A DNA stretch of 7,166 nt, taken from NCBI GenBank assembly GCA_029857925.1, contig JAOUGF010000104.1:1-7166 (forward strand), written 5' to 3'. The DNA comes from Gammaproteobacteria bacterium. GTDB taxonomy: Bacteria > Pseudomonadota > Gammaproteobacteria > S012-40. Below the pieces are notes generated by a model. The model did not search any database and was not told the origin of the DNA. It worked only from the letters and a program-made list of their open reading frames with translations. The position numbers were made by a program, and so were the translations under genes. This document shows, one piece after another, positions 1 through 5,756 of the stretch. Numbering within the stretch: the first letter of the stretch is position 1; every line of letters begins with the position of its first letter.

Positions 1-1779
1 ACCACAGTCGCAACGGCGTTTCTTGAAGGCGTGGGACACTATGCGATATTCAGCCCGCTTACGGCATTTTATATTGCGATCATGGCGTCTGCCGCAAACA
101 CTTATCAGAAAAGCCTGCTGCAGTCGTGGCGCTTGCAACATGAAAATCAGGCGTTAAACGAAAAATTATTGAAAGAAAAAGTGGCCACCGAAAGGGCGCT
201 GCGTGGATTAAATGAAGAAATGAAGGGACGTGAGTCGGCAGAGGCGGAGGTGCGTGTCGCGATGCAACGCGCGGAGGCGGCCAATGCCGCAAAAAGCCGT
301 TTTCTCGCGAATATGAGCCATGAAATGCGCACGCCGTTGGCGGCCATCATAGGGTTCGGCGATTTCTTGTTGGATGCAAAGACTACGATAAAGGAACGTG
401 TAGACGCGATACGCGCGATCATCCGCAATGGCGGGCATTTGTTGCAATTAATCAACGATTTGTTGGATTTGTCAAAAATCGAGGCGGGTAAGTTGGATGT
501 GACGCGCAGCCTCACAAATTACTTCGACATAGTGCACGAGGTGGAATCGGTGTGCGTGATGCAAGCGAAAAACAAAGGGATAAAATTCAATCTAGACTAT
601 CGGTTTCCATTGCCGACGAAAATCTCCACCGATGCGCTGAGATTAAAACAGATTTTGCTAAATTTATGCAGCAATGCAATTAAATTCACCGCGCAAGGCG
701 AAGTGAGTTTGAGTATACGGTGCGATATCGAACACGCGTATATGTTGTTCGTGGTGACAGATACCGGAATCGGATTGTCCGCCGAGCAACAGCCCAGGTT
801 ATTTCAGTCTTTCGAACAAGCCGACGCGTCTACGACACGTAAATACGGGGGCACAGGATTAGGTTTGGCGATTTCGCAGCGACTTGCGCGCATGCTGGGT
901 GGTGAAATCACGGTGCGCAGTGAGCTCGGCAAGGGCAGTGAGTTTAGCCTGCGCGTGGACAGCGCACCGCTTGAGTCGGTAACGGTAACACAATTAACGG
1001 ATATATATTTCACTGAACATGACGAGGCGCCGACTGAAGGCGAGGAAACGATATTTGTCGGCAACGTGCTTCTGGTCGAGGATAACGCGGATATCCAACG
1101 CCTGGTTACGCAATATTTACGACACCTTGGATTGACCTACGAAATTGCAAACGACGGCGCGCAGGGCGTGTCAATTGCGCGGCAGGGGTCGTTTGACGTG
1201 ATATTGATGGACATGCAAATGCCGGTGATGGATGGTGTGCATGCGATGCGCGCGCTGCGTGAAGGAGGTTATCAAAAACCGATCATCGCGTTATCGGCCA
1301 ACGCGCTGCACGAAGGTAAGGAGAGCGCGTTGGTAAAAGGCTTTAATGATTTCGTGGCCAAACCGATACGGCGTCAAGAGTTCGTCGACGCGCTGGCAAA
1401 ATATTTAACGCAGCGTGTCGCGGGCGAGCAGGACGATGATGCCATACTCTCCGAACTTATAGAAGAGATGCCTGAATTGAGTGATACCATTATTGAGTTT
1501 ATAGACAGTTTTCCCGCGTATATCAGCGCGTTGGAGGCGGCGAATGCTGTGGGAGATTGGGCGCGCTTGAGTGAACGTGCGCATGCGATCAAGGGGTTGG
1601 GCGGGAGCTATGGCTTTCCCGTTATGTCGCAACTCGCAAAACAATTTGAATTTCAAATCGCGAAACAAGATGTCGATGAGGTGACGAAAGCCATCGCAAA
1701 ATTGAAACACCTCACGACGCGTATGGCGGCGGGGCGTGATACTTATGTGCAGTTGTCGAAGGAGATTGGGCCACCTTAG
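1..1779 (+). CDS. Hybrid sensor histidine kinase with receiver and HPt domains (5' end outside window)
   Basis: The frame is open from base 1 to the TAG at 1777-1779, so the true start lies to the left; the GTG at 31 is internal. Counting from base 1 (592 residues visible), a hydrophobic segment at about 13-31 looks like the last membrane helix, followed by a charged coiled coil at about 35-98. A HisKA domain has the H-box SHEMRTP with phospho-acceptor H107. The HATPase domain has N-box N225, DTGIG (254-258) and GGTGLGLA (283-290). A receiver domain (about 353-468) has acidic pair E360/D361, phospho-acceptor D404, S432 and K454. A C-terminal HPt domain (about 480-575) has H528 in AHAIKG. All catalytic residues are present, so a full His-Asp-His phosphorelay to a separate regulator is expected, as in BarA/ArcB-type kinases. 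The sensing part is not visible, so the signal cannot be named. It is convergent with the ligase gene and overlaps it by four bases. Family call is secure; pathway unknown. Confidence 0.95.
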   Translation, partial: TTVATAFLEGVGHYAIFSPLTAFYIAIMASAANTYQKSLLQSWRLQHENQALNEKLLKEKVATERALRGLNEEMKGRESAEAEVRVAMQRAEAANAAKSRFLANMSHEMRTPLAAIIGFGDFLLDAKTTIKERVDAIRAIIRNGGHLLQLINDLLDLSKIEAGKLDVTRSLTNYFDIVHEVESVCVMQAKNKGIKFNLDYRFPLPTKISTDALRLKQILLNLCSNAIKFTAQGEVSLSIRCDIEHAYMLFVVTDTGIGLSAEQQPRLFQSFEQADASTTRKYGGTGLGLAISQRLARMLGGEITVRSELGKGSEFSLRVDSAPLESVTVTQLTDIYFTEHDEAPTEGEETIFVGNVLLVEDNADIQRLVTQYLRHLGLTYEIANDGAQGVSIARQGSFDVILMDMQMPVMDGVHAMRALREGGYQKPIIALSANALHEGKESALVKGFNDFVAKPIRRQEFVDALAKYLTQRVAGEQDDDAILSELIEEMPELSDTIIEFIDSFPAYISALEAANAVGDWARLSERAHAIKGLGGSYGFPVMSQLAKQFEFQIAKQDVDEVTKAIAKLKHLTTRMAAGRDTYVQLSKEIGPP

Positions 1780-3260
1780 GTGCTACCGCCTGACTTATTG
1801 CCGCGTTGCTCTATGCGGCGTATGAATTCCAACAAGATCGTCTTATACAATTCTTCACCCAACACGCCGTCTTCGCAACCCATGTCGATGTTCGGATTGT
1901 CATTGACCTCAATTAAATACACGCCCTTAGGTGTTTCTTTGATATCGACGCCATATAAGCCATCGCCGATTAACCGTGCGGCATTGGTGGCGGCCTTGAT
2001 GACGGCCTCGGGGACGTCGCGCACATGCACGGCGTTATAGGCGCCTTGCGCGACGATGCCGCCGGTCGGCGCGTGTTTGACGATCTGCCAATGTTTTTTC
2101 GACATAAAATATTGGCACGCGAAGATCACATTTTTATTCAGCACGCCGATGCGCCAATCGAACTGTGTGGGCACGAATTCCTGCGCCAATAACAGATCGG
2201 ATTCTTTAAACAGCTTGGTGCTGATTTCTTCCAACTGTTGCGCATTGTCGGCCTTGTGGACGCCGCGCGAAAACGATCCGTCGGGGATCTTCAGCACGAT
2301 CGGATAACCGAGTTCCTTTTCGGTGGTTTTAATATTCCCTTTGTGCGCGATCATCGTCTTGGGCGTGGGGATTTTATTCGCCGTCAGCAATTCCGCTAAA
2401 TAGACTTTGTTGGTGCAGCGCACAATGGAATCCGGATCGTCAATGACGATCAGACCCTCGCTCTCCGCCTTTTTAGCGAAACGATAGGTGTGATGGTCGA
2501 TGGCGGTCGTCTCGCGGATAAACAGCGCGTCATATTCGCCGAGTTTGGAATAGTCTTTTTTCTCGATCAGTTCAACCGCGATATCCAGACTCTTGCCGAC
2601 CTTGATGAATTTTTGCAACGTGCGGTTCGTTGACGGCGGCATTTTGTCTTGCGGGTTATGCAGGATCGCAAGGTCGTAACGCGGCACGCTCTTGGTCTTG
2701 GGTTCTTGCCAGCGCTTGACGACGTGCGAACTGAATGCCGTGATAAAGAAATCTTCCTGGGCCGGTGTCAGGTTGTTCAGGTAAGTGGGTTTGATCGCGG
2801 TCAGATGCCATTTGCCGTTGCGCTTGAATTCGACCTTCATCAGCGGGCAGCGGAAGGTGTCAAACAACTGACGTGCCAGCTCTTGTAAATCCCGATGTTC
2901 GGTATGCCCGAAAAAGATATTGATATCCAGTTGCGTAGAGGGCTGCGCGTTTTTGGACAGACTTTTTTGGATCAATTCATCCAGGTCTTCAATATTGGGT
3001 GTATACGTCGACTTGGTCGCCAAGTCCGTCATCGTGCGGACGGTGGGGAGGATCTTGTGCCGACGCGCCTCCGCCAGCAATGAGCAGTAATAACCCTCAG
3101 AAAGATATCGGTAGCTACGACACAAGTTGATGATCTTGATGTCTTTTAGCTTTAGGAATTCCGATTGCTCGATATAATCCTTGGCGGTGACCAAGATGAC
3201 CCCAGGAAAGCTGGGTTTCCAGTCATTGCGATGGTCTACGATGACGATATGCGTACTCAT
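1776..3260 (-). CDS. RLAN-domain RimK-like ATP-grasp amide ligase
   Basis: This 494-residue protein is a predicted cytoplasmic ATP-dependent carboxylate-amine ligase of the RimK (S6-glutamate ligase-like) superfamily. The N-terminal half (about 1-185, starting MSTHIVIVDH) fits the RLAN domain found in front of RimK-like ATP-grasps; a linking region follows (about 193-280), then the ATP-grasp (about 280-482). Visible ATP-grasp landmarks are VLKIPDGSFSRGV with phosphate-loop K324, R370 in the DWRIGV strand, the GVDI strand with D439, and the metal-binding EVNDNPN with E451, N453 and N455. It is therefore probably active. It is far longer than RimK itself (about 300 residues), and the N-terminus differs from it, so it should not be named rimK. 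The start is chosen because the family begins with this MS-x-IVIVDH stretch; there is no good ribosome binding site, only AGGA 15 bases upstream. It lies downstream of a GNAT/C39 peptidase gene, the usual partner. Substrate unknown; peptide or protein modification is the inferred role. Confidence 0.9.
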   Translation of the reverse strand: MSTHIVIVDHRNDWKPSFPGVILVTAKDYIEQSEFLKLKDIKIINLCRSYRYLSEGYYCSLLAEARRHKILPTVRTMTDLATKSTYTPNIEDLDELIQKSLSKNAQPSTQLDINIFFGHTEHRDLQELARQLFDTFRCPLMKVEFKRNGKWHLTAIKPTYLNNLTPAQEDFFITAFSSHVVKRWQEPKTKSVPRYDLAILHNPQDKMPPSTNRTLQKFIKVGKSLDIAVELIEKKDYSKLGEYDALFIRETTAIDHHTYRFAKKAESEGLIVIDDPDSIVRCTNKVYLAELLTANKIPTPKTMIAHKGNIKTTEKELGYPIVLKIPDGSFSRGVHKADNAQQLEEISTKLFKESDLLLAQEFVPTQFDWRIGVLNKNVIFACQYFMSKKHWQIVKHAPTGGIVAQGAYNAVHVRDVPEAVIKAATNAARLIGDGLYGVDIKETPKGVYLIEVNDNPNIDMGCEDGVLGEELYKTILLEFIRRIEQRGNKSGGST

Positions 3261-3475
3261 GCGAACCCGCGCGTGTCCTTATAAGCTGATTGTGGGAAAA
3301 AGACCACCGTGTATGCATAGGGCGCTGTGACCATGCGCGCTACGCGAGCGGGGCGGGCGCGAGACGCGCCACAATAAGGGAATATACGCGTATTTGCATA
3401 CGCGAGGAGACCCGAGGGCGCCACTGGGGCGCGCCTAGGGGGAGGTTCAGGATTTGCTGCCAATTCGTCAGGCAT
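3257..3475 (-). CDS. Doubtful small ORF between the two peptide-modification genes
   Basis: A 72-codon reading frame starting at ATG 3475 fills the spacer. Its TGA (3259-3257) overlaps the ligase ATG as ATGA, and an in-frame TTG at 3484 overlaps the TGA of the upstream gene. Both overlaps are typical of translationally coupled operon genes. Against it: no ribosome binding site, a composition dominated by Ala, Pro and Arg without any recognised domain, and two inverted repeats inside the frame that suggest the DNA serves as RNA structure or is a repeat. I do not recognise the predicted peptide. More likely non-coding than coding. Confidence 0.2.
   Translation of the reverse strand: MPDELAANPEPPPRRAPVAPSGLLAYANTRIFPYCGASRARPARVARMVTAPYAYTVVFFPQSAYKDTRGFA
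3356..3370 (-). repeat. Second small inverted repeat in the operon spacer
   Basis: GGCGCG and CGCGCC form a perfect 6-bp stem around a 3-base loop. It lies 16 bases downstream, on the minus strand, of the GCAA hairpin. The two together make most of the spacer core able to fold. It has no downstream U-tract. Confidence 0.35.
3387..3404 (-). repeat. Perfect 7-bp hairpin with GCAA tetraloop in the operon spacer
   Basis: On the minus strand the sequence is CGCGTAT-GCAA-ATACGCG: a perfect 7-bp stem closed by a GNRA-type GCAA loop. In the plus-strand direction the loop would be TTGC, so a stable GNRA loop forms only in the transcript of the peptidase/ligase genes. It lies about 130 bases before the ligase start. 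No U-run follows, so it is not an intrinsic terminator. It may be a structured leader, a processing site or part of an interspersed repeat. Confidence 0.5.
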
Positions 3476-3480
3476 GGGTG

Positions 3481-4605
3481 TCAATGTCCATCTTTTTTGC
3501 TAATCACCAGCACGGCCTTTTGACCGGCTTTACCATATTGCGCCATACGCGCAAAGTCTCTTCGTAGTATCGGCATGTTTATGCAATCTGTTAGGGTCTT
3601 GCCGGTCTCATAATCCACAAAGGGGTCATGTACGTAAATGTAGCGGTTATCGAAGCCCGTGACTACAACCCAATGCGGAAATTTTTCACGATAGATGCGA
3701 TAAGAGCTGATCAACACTATCGGGATACCCCCCGCGTCGAATTTTTGCTGGATTTCTTCCACTGTCAAGGCCCCATACGTGACCTTAATCGGGAGGCCTT
3801 GTAATTCCTCGATAAAGTCTTCCTGCACGATGCGCATGACCTCTTTCTTTTCGGGGTCACGCACGGAATCTATAAACATCGCGCCGGGGTCGTTCACAAA
3901 AATTTCGACCCCAAAACCACGGTAATACGCCGACAACGCCAACCCATAAGGCCCGCACCCGCCATGTCCCGCCGTCATGAACACGGTCGTCGATTCTCGC
4001 CACACGCGCAATTCGAGCTTGCGGTTCAGCACCATGCTCGGTTCCAACGCGCGCATCGCCATCATCACCGCCGCCGGACCGCAGGTAAAATCTAAGGTCT
4101 GCTCGTAATACGGCGCCTTGACCATTTCCGGCGCCAGCCCTGGCGCGAGGATTTTCTCATATCGCAGCGCGTCTGTGTGATCTTCGTAATAATCAGACAA
4201 TATTCCGAACTGTTTATATCCCGCTGCATGAAAGAGGCCGATCGCGGGGACATTATCAGGCCGTACCTCCAAGCGCAGGCATATACAATCATGCTCACGC
4301 GCCAGGCCTTCCGCCTCACGGATCAGCGCGCGGCCCAGCCCCCGGCGTCGATATTCATCCCCCACCGCGAGGGAATATAAGCGCGCCACCGATGTCCCGC
4401 TATTATACAAAATGATCACGTAGCCTTGTACAAAACCGTGATAATCCACCACCAGGGCCGAAGCATTGCCCTCAGAAATCAAATACCGAAAATTACGCCG
4501 TGTCAGCCTGTCGCTGTCAAACGCATGATTTTCGATGACCACCAACTGCGCGATATCCGCGAGCGTCGCGGGCCGGATGAAGGTGGCGGTGGAGGCAAGG
4601 TCCAT
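3481..4605 (-). CDS. GNAT acetyltransferase fused to C39/papain-like cysteine peptidase
   Basis: Start taken at ATG 4605, giving 374 residues beginning MDLASTATFIRPAT. A longer frame to 4755 exists, but its extra 50 codons are a translated intergenic repeat rich in Pro and Arg. Residues about 9-155 are a GNAT domain with acetyl-CoA motif A, YSLAVGDEYRRRGLGRAL (R86-x-x-G89-x-G91). Residues about 160-374 match the C39-like peptidase family formerly called DUF3335 (Pfam PF11814, from memory). Its active-site candidates are oxyanion Gln169, nucleophile Cys175 in DFTCGPA, His311 in FPHW and Asp327 in VHDP; all four are present. No signal peptide or membrane segment, so it is not a bacteriocin exporter peptidase. 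In related bacteria this fusion sits next to the RLAN/RimK-like ligase, as here, suggesting joint peptide modification. Substrates of both halves are unknown. No Shine-Dalgarno motif precedes the start. Confidence 0.9.
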   Translation of the reverse strand: MDLASTATFIRPATLADIAQLVVIENHAFDSDRLTRRNFRYLISEGNASALVVDYHGFVQGYVIILYNSGTSVARLYSLAVGDEYRRRGLGRALIREAEGLAREHDCICLRLEVRPDNVPAIGLFHAAGYKQFGILSDYYEDHTDALRYEKILAPGLAPEMVKAPYYEQTLDFTCGPAAVMMAMRALEPSMVLNRKLELRVWRESTTVFMTAGHGGCGPYGLALSAYYRGFGVEIFVNDPGAMFIDSVRDPEKKEVMRIVQEDFIEELQGLPIKVTYGALTVEEIQQKFDAGGIPIVLISSYRIYREKFPHWVVVTGFDNRYIYVHDPFVDYETGKTLTDCINMPILRRDFARMAQYGKAGQKAVLVISKKDGH

Positions 4606-4698
4606 GCGGGGGATTGTACGAGGTTTTTGGGGCAACGGGGAAGGGCGCGCGTTAGGCGATCGAATGTTATTTTGTTTTATTAACCGTCTTATAACAAT

Positions 4699-4734
4699 TC
4701 CCTCCCCCTTGGGGGGGAGGGTGAGGGGGCGCGT
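4699..4734. repeat. GC-rich palindromic intergenic repeat (CCCTCCCCC/GGGGGAGGG type)
   Basis: CCCTCCCCC (4700-4708) and GGGGGAGGG (4713-4721) form a perfect 9-bp stem with a TTGG loop, followed by the flank GTGAGGGGG. On the minus strand it reads CCCCCTCACCCTCCCCC, the form seen in abundant dispersed repeats of many proteobacterial genomes whose translation gives strings such as LTLPPKGEG. It lies between fpr and the GNAT/C39 gene. No clear U-tract follows on either strand, so terminator activity is doubtful. Copy number elsewhere cannot be seen here. Confidence 0.6.
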
Positions 4735-4779
4735 GAGCGCTACGGATTTAGGCAAGATTCGATATTTGTGTCTGGATAC

Positions 4780-5525
4780 TTATTCGTGATGTAGCACAAA
4801 CGCCTTTTCGACGGTGAAATTGCCGACACCGCGATGATTGGTCATCGTCCATCCCTGCGCCTCCAGGTATTTGCTCATGTCGCGGTTCATGTCGGGGTTG
4901 CCGCATATCATCACGCGATCGAGCTCGGGGTCGGCCTTAGGCAGGCCGTGCATCGTGAACAAGTCGCCTGATTTGAACAGGTCTGAGCAACGTTGGTTAA
5001 CCGGAAATGCCTCGCGCGTCACGCTGGGCACATAGATCAACCGTTCATTCGCCAACGACTCGATCTCGGGGCGATACGCAAGTTCATGTACGGTACGTAC
5101 GGTGTGGATCAAGATCACCCGTTCAAAGGCTTTAAACGTATCGGGACTGCGGATCAAACAGATAAACGGTGCGAGGCCGGTACCGGTGGCCATGAGGTAC
5201 AGGTTACGACCAGGCTTAACGTAGTTCAATGTCAGCGAACCGGTCGCTTTGCTGTTCACCCACACGCCGTCCCCCTCGCGGACGTGGGCAAGGCGACTGG
5301 TCAATGGGCCGTCGGGGACGTGTATACTCAAAAACTCCAATTGTTCTGAATCGTTTGTCGAAACAATGGAATACGCGCGGGCGATCAGCTTGCCTTCGAC
5401 GCGCAGGCCGATGGTCACAAATTCGCCATTTCATACTTGAATTCCTGTGGGCGGGTCGTCGTAAAGCTAAAGGTCTTGTCTGACCACTGGCGTTTTGAGG
5501 TCACGCGTTGTTCGGTATAGGGCAT
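4780..5525 (-). CDS. fpr: Ferredoxin-NADP+ reductase, frameshifted near the 5' end
   Basis: Transfers electrons between NADPH and ferredoxin or flavodoxin through FAD in the cytoplasm. The minus-strand ATG at 5525 follows an AGGAG site 6 bases upstream and encodes 32 normal N-terminal residues (MPYTEQRVTSKRQW...FKYE). The frame then hits TGA at 5417-5415. Adding one A to the AAA at 5431-5429 restores YENGEFVTIGL and joins the frame to the 212-codon remainder, giving 248 residues, the usual size (E. coli Fpr is 248). In repaired numbering, FAD motif RAYSI is at 50-54, NADP-site GTGLAPF at 115-121 and CGNPDM at 208-213. The C-terminal VEKAFV plus short tail is of the Azotobacter/Rhodobacter-type subclass rather than the E. 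coli type. The downstream frame could start only at GTG 5418, without a ribosome site and without the first FAD-domain strands, so it would probably be inactive. A base-call error or a recent mutation are both possible. Confidence 0.9.
5428..5432 (-). other. Site of one-base deletion in fpr
   Basis: The minus strand reads TAT GAA ATG GCG AAT TTG TGA. The protein family expects Y-E-N-G-(E/Q)-F, which needs GAA AAT GGC: four As instead of three. Only one base is missing and both flanks are intact coding sequence, so the lesion is local to this short A-run. Confidence 0.85.
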
Positions 5526-5531
5526 GCAAAA

Positions 5532-5536
5532 CTCCT
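5532..5536 (-). promoter_or_regulatory. Strong ribosome binding site of fpr
   Basis: The minus strand shows AGGAG, 6 bases (TTTTGC) before ATG 5525. It fixes the true fpr start upstream of the frameshift, rather than at GTG 5418. It is the only strong Shine-Dalgarno motif visible in the window. Confidence 0.8.
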
Positions 5537-5578
5537 GAAGTACTAAGGGGATGCCGTGAAAAATGGCGCTTTGGCGAT

Positions 5579-5608
5579 ATTTTAACCGGCTTCATCGCCC
5601 GTTGGCAA
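5579..5608 (-). promoter_or_regulatory. Sigma70-type promoter for fpr
   Basis: On the minus strand TTGCCA (5608-5603, five of six to TTGACA) and TAAAAT (5584-5579, five of six to TATAAT) are separated by 18 bases. Transcription would begin near 5572, giving a leader of about 47 bases that contains the AGGAG site. Whether transcription continues into the GNAT/C39 and ligase genes is not shown by the sequence. Confidence 0.55.
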
Positions 5609-5665
5609 TTCCAAAGTAAAACACTAGGGTATTGTAGGTTTCAACCGGAATTGAACTGCTGTGCC

Positions 5666-5697
5666 CGGTGGCCAGCCACCGCGGGTTACGGCAACCC
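5666..5697. repeat. Two adjacent small inverted repeats in the divergent intergenic region
   Basis: CGGTGG-CCAG-CCACCG (5666-5681) is a perfect 6-bp stem with a 4-base loop. GGGTT-ACGGC-AACCC (5683-5697) is a 5-bp stem directly after it. They lie between the fpr promoter and the M14 gene, upstream of the likely M14 -10 box. No U-run follows either. They could be operator-like sites or chance structure in GC-rich DNA. Confidence 0.3.
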
Positions 5698-5719
5698 CGG
5701 TGTGTGCCGCATTTTTAGG

Positions 5720-5725
5720 TACAAT
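5720..5725 (+). promoter_or_regulatory. Possible -10 box for the M14 peptidase gene
   Basis: TACAAT (five of six to TATAAT) lies 31 bases before ATG 5757. The -35 position at 17-base spacing reads CCGGTG, a poor match, so the promoter would need an activator or another sigma factor. Weak call based on a single hexamer. Confidence 0.25.
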
Positions 5726-5756
5726 ATCCGATTCATTAATCTGTTGGGTGCACTGC

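Noticed and set aside
3276..3281. TATAAG as a -10 box for the ligase gene
   Set aside because: No acceptable -35 hexamer at 15-18 bases upstream (sequence around GGTCTT), and the gene can be read from upstream transcription.
3481..4110. C39 domain as a bacteriocin ABC-exporter peptidase
   Set aside because: There is no ABC or transmembrane domain, no leader-peptide gene with a double-glycine motif nearby, and the fusion to GNAT indicates the cytosolic C39-like family.
4700..4721. Intrinsic terminator for fpr at the 9-bp palindrome
   Set aside because: No run of Ts follows the stem on the minus strand (GAATTGTTAT) or the plus strand (GTGAGG); it fits a dispersed repeat better.
5428..5434. 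Programmed -1 ribosomal frameshift in fpr
   Set aside because: The local sequence ATGAAAT is not an X-XXY-YYZ slippery heptamer, no obvious pseudoknot follows, and fpr genes are not known to use frameshifting.
5216..5434. 72-codon minus-strand frame beginning at an ATG inside fpr
   Set aside because: It lies in the wrong frame over conserved fpr coding sequence and has no ribosome site or domain.
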